Source of the DNA: Epiperipatus broadwayi
Lineage: Eukaryota; Onychophora; Udeonychophora; Euonychophora; Peripatidae
Length of the DNA: 64,000 bases
Direction of reading: 5' to 3'
NCBI GenBank assembly: GCA_028023455.1
Contig: JAQFVV010006272.1
Location: 5,759,217 to 5,823,216 of the forward strand
Position numbers and translations under genes: made by a program. This document shows, in pieces, positions 10,529 to 22,423 of this stretch. How positions within the stretch are numbered: position 1 is the first letter of the stretch; every line of letters starts with the position of its first letter. The notes under the pieces were generated by a model that was not told the origin of the DNA, did not search any database, and worked only from the letters and a program-made list of their open reading frames with translations.

Positions 10529-12363
10529 TTAATCATGTCTTGCAGGACATGACATCAAACTGTGAGCATTATAGGTAACTTTAAACCTTGTTCGATTATT
10601 CTTTATTTCCTTTCTTCTGACAAGTTTATCTCTAAGAGACATTATCTCAATCTCCTTTAGTCTAGTTTTTACCTTTCCATGCTCTACCCTTTTATTTCTG
10701 GATGTCTCTAAACCCATGACATTGATCCACTCTACATTTTCTTTCTTTAGTTTGATTTTAGCTTTTCCAATTTCTTTTATATCATCTACACTTTTACTAA
10801 GATAACTTATCTTAACCTTCTCTTTACTCATCTATTTGAATTTTACTTTAATTTTCTTCATATGTTTATTGTGATTAATTACCTCTCTCATAAAATCTAC
10901 TTTAGTTTTCATCTTACTTTTACATTTAAGCTTTACTTTGGCTTTGCCTAAATCTCTTTCCGGATTAATAACTTTTCTAAGAATATTCAAATCAAACTTC
11001 TTTGTATTTTTAATTTTACATTGTATTTTCACTGTACCGACTTCTCTAGCATGACTAACACTTTTTATTATATATTCTCCACTAAATATTACAGGTTTAG
11101 TATCTCCATAAAATATTTTTTTGAAAACATTTGCCTTCACCTTATGTTCTAAATAATCAAGAACACACTTTGAAATTATGTCTTCATTTTTATTTTTAAA
11201 TTTATTACCTGTAATATCAGTAACCTTTAACATTTCGTTCTCCAAAATTTCTAGATACTTCATATCTAAAGAGATTATTTCTGTCTTCATTGACTTATTA
11301 ATTTCTTTCTCTTTATCAAGATTCTTCTTGAAATCCTTAAGCATGTCTATATCTTCAATTTTCTATAATTTTGAGTCCTGATTAACTATTTCTCTAAGGT
11401 CTTTGTATACATTTATTTCATCACTGGCTAAACTAACATTCTTGTTAATCTGCATAACTTGGTCATTAACATTATCTTGCATTTCTCACTTCATTTTGGG
11501 TATTTTTAACCTTGCTTCTAGCTTTGTTTCTAGTTTCACTTCTAATTTTATCTCTGACATTTCTCACTTTATTTCAACCATCCTCACCTCTGATTTCTTT
11601 TGACTCAATTTTATTTCTATTACTATCTCTGATTCCTGACTTTTTACTTTCTCCTCCACAACTTTCACCTGCCTAACTATACTATCTTTTATTTCTACCA
11701 TTTCTGACTTCATTTTTGAAACTTCCAATTTTATTTCAGCCATCCTCTCCTTTGACTTATCTTGACCTGACTTTAGTTCTACAAACATCTCTTTTGACCT
11801 TTCTCTATCTTCTCCTCGTCCAGACTTTAGTTCCCTTAATTCTGATTTCAATTCTGCTTGCCCTGACTTTAGTTCTTCTCTTAATTCTAATTTCAATTCT
11901 GCTAACATCTCTTCTGACCTTTCTCTATCTTCTACTTGTTCAGACTTTAGTTCCCTTAATTCTGATTTCAATTCTGCTTGTCCTGACTTTAGTTCTTCTC
12001 TTAATTCTGCAAACATATCTTTTAACAACATCAACATACCTCCATCTAGAGTTTTAGGGATAGTATCTCTGATACTGACTCCCCATATGACATATCTGTA
12101 GCTTCATTTCCTGATTCAAGGTCAGGAGACAATGCAGCCATGTCTGGAGATGGTGTCTCTTGAGACCCACCCAAACTATCATATAAGCTAAACTCTTCTA
12201 TTTTATAATCTCTTAAAAAATTATTAATACTACTTAAGAAAATAAGGTTTACCAGCTCCAACCTCCACCAAAACAACAATTCAAATTCACCATCACTACC
12301 TAAAATGACATAAAATTTCCACAATTTTATTTTCCCATATAATGTTCGATTTTCCACACACAC
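10529..12363 (-). pseudogene. Gag-like coiled-coil protein of the LTR element, broken
   Basis: A broken minus-strand coding region forms most of the internal part. A 105-residue frame (12363-12046) ends with acidic, Ser-rich sequence. A frameshift near 12075 leads into IPKTLDGGMLMLL and a long frame that runs to 10529 with three in-frame stops (about 11564, 11486 and 10832). Residues after LMLL form heptad-like Glu/Lys/Leu repeats; a ~42-residue unit containing EELKSGQAELKSELRELKS occurs twice (about 12030-11900 and 11900-11770). The C-terminal half has loose Lys-rich repeats (KxKxKLK) and ends HSLMSCPARHD. There is no zinc knuckle, major homology region or pol. Position behind the primer site and coiled-coil content suggest a Gag, but I recognise no named family. 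Confidence 0.6.
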
Positions 12364-13864
12364 ATAGATAAGAAGACACTAATTAGATCACATTAATCTA
12401 AACATAGCTGAAATTATTAATTAAATTTTACATGATCCACTATAGTTATATTACAAACTACACCAATTCAAATAACTGATAAAAGACCAAAATAATTTAA
12501 ACATATTCATTTATCTTTATGCTGTATTGGGTGCATCCAAATATTATAACCAGCATTTATAACCCCCAAAAAAAAATTTATGACCAAAATCAAATTAATG
12601 ATGACATGCATTTACTATGACAACCGATATACAATTTTTACTTAAATATGGTAAATGCCAACCTTTACATAAGAATATAGAAAATAGCCTTTTAAGAATG
12701 AGCTATATATTCAAGTTATATATTCATCCATTCTTCTAAAGATCCAACAGATACTGACAGCCAAAACAATTATTAGCAGTTCACAATTTTGAAATAGATA
12801 AAAGAATTCCATCACTGCTCTTAAAACAGACAGTGCTCCATGAACACTCTGATGATCGTCCCACTTTAGTCACTCTAAGCTACCACAACCCATAATATTT
12901 TACTACAAACACTATCACAATGCCCTGCTTACATCCAAGTCTTAGGGGCTATTTATAAAATATTGTCTTGCTCATCTTTGGGAATCTTAGAGACAAATAT
13001 TACATATATATTAGAAAGAACTATGCCTTGCACTCTCTGGAGTCTTAGAGGCAAAATCATGGCAGGACTACTGTTAACTGCTTCATGATAACTAACAACT
13101 GATATCATAACTTGGGTTAGAGCAATCACCAGTGACATAAATACACCATATACTTAAGACAACAAAAAGTCTCCATCCATCACCAAAATTTGCAATACAA
13201 CCAACAAAACTCTAACAATCAAGCATGCTATTTAACCTTCAAAATTATAGACTTTCTATAACAGAAATGTTCTAAATATGAATAACATCATTACTTTATA
13301 ATTTAACATCATCAATAATTCTATGCTTACCTGGCATCAATGCTATATTTAATTGACAAGCAAAAGATATATATATATGTTATCAACTTTAACATTTACT
13401 ATAAGTTGCGATATTTATATAGCTCTATACTTGCAACTAAGCTGCTTCATGGCTGTACTTATTCATTTCATCTAAACAAAAAATGTTTTTTTTAAACTAT
13501 ACATCTGACATTAATATATCTACTACACATTTTTCAGGTATTGGCTTATTTCGAACTCTAATTGGCTTATTTCAAACCTTAGTTAATGCTCCATTTACCC
13601 CTAGTTCTATTTTATCAAACATTTCTATTAATCTTCTAGATTGATCTAAAAAAAAATCTTTAAATAAGAAAACTGCCAACTTGATTCTATTTTGGAACCA
13701 ATTCTGCAATAACTGTATACTTAAAACAGGAATAAAGTAATTCTGATGGCACGGGATTACCTCTCATCTCAGGTATATGCCAATATATATCAACAAAAAT
13801 ATAAACACTCTACAAGATATGAGACTTAAGTAATCAAGATCCCACAATTGGACATCCATTAGCT

Positions 13865-14068
13865 GTGGCCTCTACGTATATATCAAGACATCCACGTTAA
13901 TCACCACTTAAAATAGAATGTATAATATATAATCTCCAATAAAGAACACAATACACTTATAAACAAAGATGAATCAATCACCAATCATTGTGCAGCCATT
14001 TATCCATAAATATATCGAGCATTGTGGCCTCTATATATATATCAAGCCATCCACATTGGGCACCACCT
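13865..14068 (-). repeat. Duplicated primer-site region (two ~43-bp copies 159 bp apart)
   Basis: The segment GTGGCCTCTA...TCAAG.CATCCAC (plus orientation) occurs at about 13865-13908 and 14024-14066. On the minus strand both copies contain a TGGTG...AA(C/T)GTGGATG string like the element's primer binding site. The inner copy keeps AACGTGG and the outer copy keeps the GCCC part, so the ancestor probably matched tRNA-Lys better than either does now. Confidence 0.7.
14048..14065 (-). promoter_or_regulatory. Primer binding site, tRNA-Lys-like
   Basis: The minus strand reads TGGTGCCCAATGTGGATG, starting 12 bp after the 5' LTR. The site used by elements primed with tRNA-Lys1,2 is TGGCGCCCAACGTGGGGC (from general knowledge). 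Thirteen of 18 positions agree and two of the differences are CpG-to-TpG changes, as expected from decay. Confidence 0.7.
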
Positions 14069-15801
14069 AACCCACCCTGTAACCTCTGTCTTCTTCACTT
14101 ATTCACTTTATTAGATCTATAAATGCCCAGGCGCCAATTCTATACAAGATAAAATAAAATTTATAATTGTAAATTGCTTTTAAACTTATTTAAAAGATTC
14201 TTATATTGTAATTATTCTATGGCTTAGCTCAGTTGAGGTTATAGGATATGGTCTACATATAGGATGCAAATAAGAGTAATGAAACATTTATGGATAACAA
14301 TTCTGTAACACTAATTTAATCATATGCCACACATTTATTTAATTATAAAACTATTGCAAAATTATCAATTATCATATTTAATATAGGATAGATAATGATG
14401 AAGACCGGGTACCTTTATATCTACATCACCATCTATTCTAAGCAAAATAGAATATATTATTAGCACTGTAATATGGTGATTTATTATCTCCAGACAGATT
14501 AAATAAATTGACTTCTACTGGCAAATCTATATATTCTAGGGCTATGTTATGTTAACCATATGTGTGTGTGTAAAAATGGAGAATCGAATGTATATATAAT
14601 CAAGCAATTCATATGGGCCATTAATTTAATAAAACATTTATTAAAAATAAATGACAAAATAAATAATAAATAAAAAAAAAATTATTTTATGCACCTTTCT
14701 AACCAATTACATTTCTTCTACAGTAAAACCAAAATTGACTAATATTTAATATATGAATCATATATTTTCGAATATGTGTGCTTTTATAATATCATAAATA
14801 TAATGTATTTTTTAAAACATACGTTTTATTAGCTTATTTATAGAACTTAGATGATGCCATAAATCAATCATCTTTTATACATATTATAACAGTTTATACA
14901 ACACTTATCTGTTATAATCAGTGTATATCATCTAACACTAACTATACAAAAATAAAGAAAGGCAGGGAAAAACAATAACCAAACACTTATACTTATACAC
15001 GTGAGGGTTAAATAATATCTCTAAACTCAATCTAAATAATCTAATCATCCCTTGACCATTTCTACCTCCAACTTATAACAGACAAGGTTTTAATTCTTTA
15101 TTTTTTTAAATAAACTTCATTAACAAAATTGAAGCATAATAAATACAATTTTTTTTAAAATAATAATTTATAGCATCACGCACACATCCGAATATCTATA
15201 ATCACCTATAATATAATTTCTAGATCATACAAAATAATAGATTATCATATTAAAATGATATGAAGTTACATTGTTTTTTTTAAAAGAAAACAAAAAAAAA
15301 TTGGTTATACATCTGTTGTAATCAATAACGAAAATACTTATCAATATCCTATCATTACATGTTAAGTTTTTTTTTTTACAAAAAAAAAAAAAATTTGAAA
15401 GTTGAAAGAAACATACATATTAGTTTCAAAGACAACAGTAAATTATAACATAAAAAAAAAAAAATGTCTATCCAATTGTTAAAGCATAATTTGTTAAGAA
15501 TGACAATAGTTTTTTTTTTATCCTAGAACTCCGTTATAGGTGTGATAAATGACATTTGCATGCATTGGAATTATTTTATTATATATGCGCGAATAGCAAA
15601 GTTATACAGTATAAAATTATCCTCTTGATATAAGATTAAATAGATAAACCCTTTCATTTTAAATTTTATTTTGTAGAATATTGATAGAAAATTCTTAAGA
15701 TTGAAAATCAAGCGTTTAATTATAGCGTTTAATAAGAAAATTTTAGCTAGCTTTATTTTAAACAATTTTGTCATTTTAATATTATTTAGCTTTGGAAATA
15801 C

Positions 15802-16425
15802 AAGTGGAGTAGGATTCATTATAAATAAAAAGTGGAAGAACAATATTGTGGAGATTGATGGTGTATCAGACAGAGTGGCAAGATTAGTTATACAACTTAA
15901 TAGCAGATACCAAATGCAGATAATTCAGGTTTATGCCCCAACAAGTTCTCATAGTGATGAAGTAGTAGAAAATTTTTATATGGATGTACAAAAGGCTTTT
16001 GATCAGAGTAAACAACATTTTAAAATTGTTATGGGAGACTTTAATGCTAGAATTGGTAAACAAATGAAAGATGAAAGTGCTGTAGGTAATTTTGGTTATG
16101 GTAATAGAAATGAGAGAGGACATAGACTTGTGGAGTTTGCAGAAAAAGAAAAACTTTATATTATGAATTCTTTTTTTGAGAAAAATGCTAAAAGAAAATG
16201 GACATGGAAGCATCCAAATGAAGGTACAGCAGAATTGGATTATATTTTGACTAACAGGAAATACATATTTCAAGATTGTAATGTTCTTAATAGATTTAAC
16301 ACAGGAAGTGATCATCGATTAGTAAGATGCAAGATACGTGTTAATGTAAAACTAGAAAGACAAAAATTGTTAAGAAAAACAATATTTACAGTTGATATTC
16401 CTAATCTTCAGAAACATTCTAAATG
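15802..16425 (+). pseudogene. RTE LINE: apurinic-type endonuclease domain, N-terminus missing
   Basis: The frame from SGVGFIINKKW to about residue 210 is the C-terminal two thirds of an APE-like endonuclease, which nicks target DNA for target-primed reverse transcription. Visible motifs are QVYAPTS, the catalytic GDFNARIG block, a conserved LDYIL segment and the terminal GSDHRLV, whose Asp-His pair belongs to the active site. The N-terminal catalytic Asn and Glu blocks are absent because of 5' truncation. Upstream codons back to 15701 are LTR sequence read in frame by chance, so no fusion gene is implied. The frame shifts near 16400 before the linker to the RT. It resembles animal proteins annotated as craniofacial development protein 2-like, which are RTE/BovB relatives. 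Confidence 0.92.
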
Positions 16426-18411
16426 AATTTAAATTAGAACTTACAAATCGGTTTCAAGTATTAGTAGATTTTGAACATGATTCAGATTTGAATGAAATTA
16501 ATATGAAAATAACTGATACACTTTTAAAAACTGCAAGAAAGATAGCTGGTAGAAAAAAGCAGCAATTGACCAATAAAATTTCTACTGAGACTAGAGAATT
16601 TATGAAGAAAAGAAGAAATATGAAGATATACAAAAATGATGCATTAAAAAGAATTGAATATCTCGAATTTTGTAAAATGGTGTGGAAAAGAGTTGAAAAT
16701 GATATAAGAAAGTATAACTGTGAACTAGCAAGAAAAGCTGTAGAAGAAAATAAAAGTCTTCAGAATGTAAAACAACATTTTGGTATTGGTAGGAAATTTA
16801 TATCTGCAATAAGAAAAAAAGATGGAACTATTACTAAAAAGAGAGATGACATTATGAAATTGGTAGAAAATTTTTATCAAGAATTATATAGTAATAAAGA
16901 ACAAGTACCTCCTATATCTATTACATCTTCCAAATTGCCCAGAATTTTAAATGAATAAGTGAGAAATGCAATTAAATGTATGAAGAAAGGAAAGGCTCCA
17001 GGTAATGATGAAATTATAATTGATATATTAAAAAAAGCAGGTGAAGAAACAGAAATTTTTTTAGAAAAGTTATATACTAAATGTCTAAATGATAAAGATG
17101 TACCGGATGATTGGAGGAATGCAGTAATAATATTAATATTTAAAAAAGGTGATAAAGAAGATATTAGAAATTACAGACCTATCAGCCTTTTATCAGTTTT
17201 ATATAAAATTTTTACCAAGATAATTACAACTCGTCTACAGAGAACATTGGATTTCCACCAACCAAGAGAGCAAGCTGGATTTAAAAGTGGTTTTAGTACA
17301 GTAGATCATATTCAGGTATTGAGAGAAGTTATAGAAAGGACAAATGAATGAGTTGTCATTATGTTTTGAATTTATAGATTATGAAAAGACATTTGATTCT
17401 ATAAACATTTCTTCAGTGATTAAAGCATTGGATCATCAAGGTATAGATCCAGGATATTGTCATATTTTAAAGAATATTTATAAAAATGCAGCAGCAACAA
17501 TTAGATTACATAATGATACTGGGAAAGTCAACATTGAGAAAGGTGTAAGACAAGGTGACTCCATATCTCCAAAACTTTTTACAGCAGTGCTGCAAGAAGT
17601 ATTTTGTGGATTAAAATGGGAAACTAAAGGAGTGAAAGTAAATGGAGATTATTTAAGTCATTTAGATTTTGCAGATGATGTAGTTGTTTTTGCAAATAAT
17701 GCTTCAGAGCTGCAGGAAATGTTGCAGGAGTTATCAGATGAAAGTAAGACTAAAGATAAATGTTAAAAGGACTAAAGTAATGTTTAATCGATTTGCTCAA
17801 AATATGAAAATATAGATTGATTATGATGAATTAGAAGAAGTTAACAGTTACAAATACCTTGGTCAGATTATTAATACAGATGGAAACATAATGGAGGAAA
17901 TTAATCATAGAATTAAACTTGGTTGGAGTGCTTTTGGTAGAAATAACTTGATACTAAAAGGAAATATGCCTATGTGTTTGAAAAGGAAGGTTTTTAACAA
18001 ATGTGTTTTACCAGTTCTTACTTATGGATCTGAGACTTGGACACTCAATAGAAGAGCAATACAGAGACTTCAGACCACTCAAAGAAGTATAGAGAGATGT
18101 ATGTTGGGAGTAACAAGAAGAGATTGAAAACGCAATGTATGAGTAAGAGAACAAACAGGTGTTACTGACCTCATTGAAAAAATTAAAAGATTGAAGTGGA
18201 GTTGGGTTGGACATATTGCTAGAAGAGATGATAATAGATGGACAATTGAAATTTTAAACTGGATTCCAAGAGATTGTAAAAGACCCAGAAAGAGACCACA
18301 TGTGAGATGGATGGATGAAATAAGAAACTGTGCAGGGGTGATGTGGAGAAAAGAAGCTAAAGATTGAAGAAGATGGATTAAACTTGGAGAGACCTTCATC
18401 CTGCAGTGGAT
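16392..18411 (+). pseudogene. RTE LINE: reverse transcriptase and C-terminal region, broken
   Basis: After a basic linker (16392-16955) and an in-frame TAA (16956-16958) come the RT blocks. They are KGKAPGNDEI, NYRPISLLSVLYKIF, QAGFKSGFSTVDHIQ (16959-17351), then in another frame FIDYEKTFDSI (A to T in the usual KAFD), GVRQGDSISPKLF and LDFADDVVVFA (17344-17766). YLGQII and VLTYGSETW mark the thumb and connection (17770-18127). The tail KRPRKRPHVRWMDEI...GVMWRKEAKD..RW resembles the usual BovB-type C-terminus. There are at least three frameshifts and several stops (17766, near 17814, 18125, 18366), so no active protein can be made. The catalytic Asp-Asp is intact, so decay came through indels and nonsense changes. 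Confidence 0.92.
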
Positions 18412-19274
18412 TGATAATGGTTGATAATGATGATGATGAGCTTTGGCAATACTTTAAAATAAATCATAATTACTTAGCTTACATATCATCCAGGCATTTT
18501 AAAGGTAGTGAATATGGACCATCGTTTGACAGAAATTTGGAGCTGGCTTCCCTCTGGGTTTATCTCCTCATTTTTATATTATTCCAGTAGTATAATAGAA
18601 AATTCTCCACAAATATATTATTAGAATCCTCGCGGTTTTTATTTGTTCTAATACTCTTAGAGAGTTATTGATTCTTTTAAGCTTTATTTTTTTATAGCTT
18701 CTTCCTTGGAATTTTTTTATATTTTCTTTCAAGTTTTAAACTCTCTCTTCACTCACGCCATCTGTCTTTCTTTTTATTACAATCAACTTTGGAAAAGTGA
18801 CAGAATTTTACTTATAAAATTTTAACAATACAATATTTGAATAGAATAAAACATAATAATAAAAAAATATTAAATATTAATTATTAATTTAGAAATGTTA
18901 TTCACTATTATACAAATAATCTTTATCATTTTTAAATATAAGATTATGAACAATACATAATCAGTAAATAATAAATAAAATATAGAAAATTCTAATTGAT
19001 AATATATCTATGTATCTGCTTATTATGACATGTAAATTTTTATACTACATACAAACATCTCTAATATTGTTCATCCTCCTCTTCTACTACCAAACATATA
19101 TAATCCAAAACTTTACCAATCAGTACACCCACTTAAAGTTTTAATTTTTTAAATCTTAATTTTAACTAGCAAATTACATCTCAATTCATTTTTCTCAGAT
19201 AATTATCTTTAGCCATTGTTAGCACAAATGTGAACTTCCCACAGTTCTTCCTGGTGCCAACCTGGAAGGTCACA

Positions 19275-20348
19275 ATATATATATAACATTTTAAATTTTA
19301 AAAACAAAACACACTTAATAAATTCCTGTACATTAGTAAGCCCAAATGTCATACTATGCTATTATGCATTTTTCATTAATTTTACTTCTTAAAAAAAAAA
19401 AAAAAAAAACTCATTTGCACAAAATATTGTAAAAAAAATGTAAATTTAAAAAGAAAAAAAGTTGAGGAAGAGGGCAAATACTTATCTGTAAATTAGATTT
19501 CAATGAAGCAAAAAATAAAAATCTGATCAGTATATTTTTATTAATTATTATAATTTTTTTGCTTACATATATTTAAAATGTGCATAATGTACTTATATGC
19601 AATACATATTAAAAGTTATTATTTATAGCAGCATATTTAAAAAAATAGGATATTACTAACTTAAGGTGAGAAGATAAGAACTATGTTGTATTATTGTTAA
19701 TCTAGAAAAATAGAGGAAGACTGGGGGAAAGGTTTCCTAGTTGTATATGAATTATAATTAAAGTGCCAATTATAAAATACAATATGTCTGAATTCTAAAT
19801 TATGACAACATATTGCTCAGAGAATCTATTTTAAGAGAACTCTTTCATCAGCTGTGTCAAGTTCTTAATCACTGATAACAAATAAGAATAGGTTAGAAGA
19901 GAAATGATTCTATTTCCTACTTGGCCAGACCATAATAATGCTTAGCTTACTGAATAAAATAAGCATCACATTTAATAATAATTACATTTCATATTTTCAA
20001 ATAAAGTAAATAAATTTTGCCTTATATAAAATAAAATTATATTAAAGTAAATTTATAAAAATGTTATTAAAATTTGTAGCATTGCTACAATAAATGTAAT
20101 ATCAAAAACATGGCAAATTTTAGTTTTTGTTTGTAAATAGATTTGCTTTTTAAATAAGTTTCATTATTTACACAGTATATACATAATATCACATTCCTGA
20201 ATTTTTACCCACAGAATTTATCATCCTAAAAACAAAAAACACACAAGATACATTTTCTAACACATATATAAGTCGCAGATATAACAAAAATACTAATAAT
20301 TTTTATAATCAAGCTCAAAAAAAAAATTAAAAATACAAATAAAATTAC
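19275..20348. other. AT-rich non-coding DNA, probably UBTD intron
   Basis: It lies between the LTR element and the UBTD exon, downstream of the exon's splice donor, and is therefore probably intronic. An 18-A run sits near 19393. No other feature was seen. Confidence 0.6.
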
Positions 20349-20585
20349 CATTTGGTATAGATATATTAGCACCATCTACAATGGCTTGAGCAAGAGCATA
20401 ATCATTTGTTTCTGCGGCATAGGCTGCTGCCTTTAAAGCATCCCATATTTCTTTACGACCTTCAAATGCAGGCGCTGTATCCCAAAATTCATCTCTTTTA
20501 CTACGTAACTGTCCATCTGTAAGTGGTACATCACTTTTCCATTTTATTTTCTCATGCTTCAAAGGTTGGTTTTTACCTATTGTTA
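20349..20585 (-). CDS. UBTD: Exon of UBTD1/UBTD2-like ubiquitin domain protein
   Basis: A 237-bp internal exon on the minus strand bounded by TTTCTTTTTCAG at the acceptor (exon starts 20585) and G|GTAATT at the donor (exon ends 20349). Two bases plus 78 codons plus one base give an open frame. It encodes [40 protein letters not shown] and a tail [15 protein letters not shown], nearly identical to human UBTD1/UBTD2 over the DC-UbP N-terminal domain. UBTD proteins are small ubiquitin-like-domain proteins that bind UBE2D-family E2 enzymes. The ubiquitin-like half would lie in later exons; the expected next segment (CYDELGNRYQLP) was not found, so the gene continues outside the window or behind the 11.5-kb LTR element. 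The short first exon (usually starting MG) was not found either. Confidence 0.95.
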
Positions 20586-22423
20586 CTGAAAAAGAAAATG
20601 TTATTAATTACATAATGAAATATAAGCCTATATTAATTATAAATTTCATATATATACAAATTTTTATGTGTGAAATGATACTTGTGTTTTATCTAAAATC
20701 TTTATCTCTCAATATATAATATATATGTTTTTTTTTTGGTAAGAATTTAAGGTTAATTGCTTTATAACTGATGAAGGCTAAAAACTCACGAATAATTTAG
20801 GGATCTGTCTGAAAATATCTACCTCATGCCTATTAATTAGTTATGCTTACAGTAAGTAGCCATGAAATAGAATGATATGATTACTGACTTACAGTGATAA
20901 AATAAATGATTTTGAAATTAAATAAATTCATTCATTTGATCTATCTAGCTATTCTTTGTCCTTCCTCTATTATATTCATGCCCATACTCTACATATTTAT
21001 CAAATCTTTATTAAATATTCCTTCAATATATCCAAATCAACAAAGACTCAAGCATATAATTAGTGACACATTTTCTATCATGTCACCGTCTTTATCAAAA
21101 TCTGAATTTTTCGAAGAGTAACTGTAAAAACTGACATCTCATAAAAAACTTATACAATTTTTATTTCACTAATAATCTATTATATACTTGCATAAACTTG
21201 TTGTCAAGTAAGGCTTTACCAATCATGTATCACGATGGCTGTTTATGGTTATTTTATCACTAAACCAAAAACTATATTCAAAATGTTTTATATGATAACT
21301 GATATAATATCTAGTTGTTTTTGACATAAAATTTAGGTCACTACAGGTCTCACTAAATGTATAAAAATTTTTTTATGATACTTCTAAGAATACACTTTTC
21401 CATTTCCACTATCTTCACCAAAAAAGCTCTACATTGAGACATTTATCCTCTTAAATACTTAACAAATGTGATACAATCTTGTCTTATTCTATATTAATTA
21501 TGTATCATTATCTCAATTATTGTGACTCATGCCATGCAAACCATAATTTTCTCAAAACATTTCATGATCTATGTCTACCCATCTTATCATGTACTTGAAA
21601 AAAGCTGTAAAACCTTATAAAAGTTCATTATTTTTCTCACATGAAAACTCTTCCCATTATACCATCCTTTGTTATAAATTCACACCAAAATCTTTGTTTT
21701 CTATTGTGACATTACTTTATAACTATATCTTTTCACAGAAAATTTCCAATCTAATAGTATCATCCTTCTCTCAGCAGATTACATAAACTTTTCATCCAAA
21801 CAAGCTCATTTTCCCTTATCATTTCTGCATTTGAACATCTTCACTTTGTAATTGATCTTCAAATTCCTAATTACATACAAAATCTATTTTCATAAAACAG
21901 TTATATGTATTAAAACAATTATTATTTTTCTTATCTCAACTATGCTCTCTTCACATTCTTAATATCTTTAACATTATACAAATAACAAATGTACCTACAA
22001 TTTTTTTACATGCTATTCATTTAAATCAAATTTAAATAAATAAATCTCTTGAAAAGATTTCCACTGATTTCAAAAACTATTTATTTTTTTCTTTAAAGAG
22101 CAATTCATCTTTTCAGTCTATCCATTTCACACTTCTTTACTTTCTGACATTTTCTTACAATTATACTTTTTATCATAAATACTATTCAGAGATATTTTTA
22201 GCTTCCTCATCATTCTCAATTCAATTATATATTATTCAATTCTATTATATCCTCTAATACAGTAACACCTCACAATAATGATTTACATCCTTCTTAAATT
22301 ATGCATCTTGCTATTTTCTAGTTTTAATAGTACTCAACTTTAATCCAAGAAGTTTGAGGAGTACTCTCAGAATGTCACTATTTATGTCTTTGTGTATTTT
22401 ATGTTTCACTGTCAATTAAAAAC
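20586..22423. other. AT-rich non-coding DNA, probably UBTD intron
   Basis: This stretch lies upstream of the UBTD exon on its strand, so it is likely intronic. The open frames on the plus strand (for example 20906-21121) are low-complexity Ile/Leu/Tyr-rich strings with no family resemblance. Confidence 0.6.

Larger units (their letters stand above)
15788..18452 (+). mobile_element. RTE/BovB-type LINE, 5'-truncated, nested in the LTR
   Basis: The insert is 15802-18438. It is bounded by AGCTTTGGAAATAC (15788-15801) and AGCTTTGGCAATAC (18439-18452), a 14-bp target duplication with one mismatch. The other LTR carries the uninterrupted site, which proves the insertion. The 5' end starts inside the endonuclease domain. 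The 3' end is a short GATAATGATGATGATG tail rather than poly(A), typical of RTE-clade LINEs. The two older copies at 47.9 and 60.2 kb extend further 5'. The element lies antisense to its host LTR element and inserted after the LTR element arrived. Confidence 0.93.
7737..19274 (-). mobile_element. Non-autonomous LTR retrotransposon (LARD-like), minus strand
   Basis: Two long direct repeats (7737-10296 and 14078-19274 minus a nested LINE) enclose 3.8 kb. Read on the minus strand, each repeat begins TGTGACC and ends GGTTAC(A), as LTRs do. A purine tract abuts the 3' LTR and a tRNA-Lys-like primer site lies 12 bp past the 5' LTR. The internal part carries only a broken coiled-coil gag-like frame; no protease, RT, RNase H or integrase is visible. 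The outer flanks on both sides are (AT)n, so a 4-6-bp target duplication is compatible but cannot be separated from the microsatellite. By eye the first ~560 bp of the two LTRs differ at about 14 sites, so the copy is not very young. Long LTRs with no pol match the LARD class, which must borrow enzymes from an autonomous partner. Confidence 0.85.
14078..19274 (-). repeat. 5' LTR, interrupted by an RTE LINE
   Basis: This is the partner of the repeat at 7737-10296. It runs 14078-15801, is interrupted by the nested LINE, and resumes at 18439-19274. Removing the LINE and one target copy leaves about 2.55 kb that aligns end to end with the other LTR. The inner end on the minus strand is GGTTACA, just before the primer site region. 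Confidence 0.85.

Noticed and set aside
11716-12057. Long plus-strand Leu-rich frame in the LTR element
   Set aside because: It is the antisense of the coiled-coil gag repeats and shows no independent protein features.
15701-15801. N-terminal extension of the RTE endonuclease frame
   Set aside because: These codons are LTR sequence, present in the other LTR without the LINE; the in-frame read-through is chance.
7737-19274. Large segmental duplication of 2.5 kb
   Set aside because: The repeats start and end like LTRs, have a purine tract and tRNA-Lys-like site at their inner edges, and enclose a gag-like region, so they are LTRs of one element.
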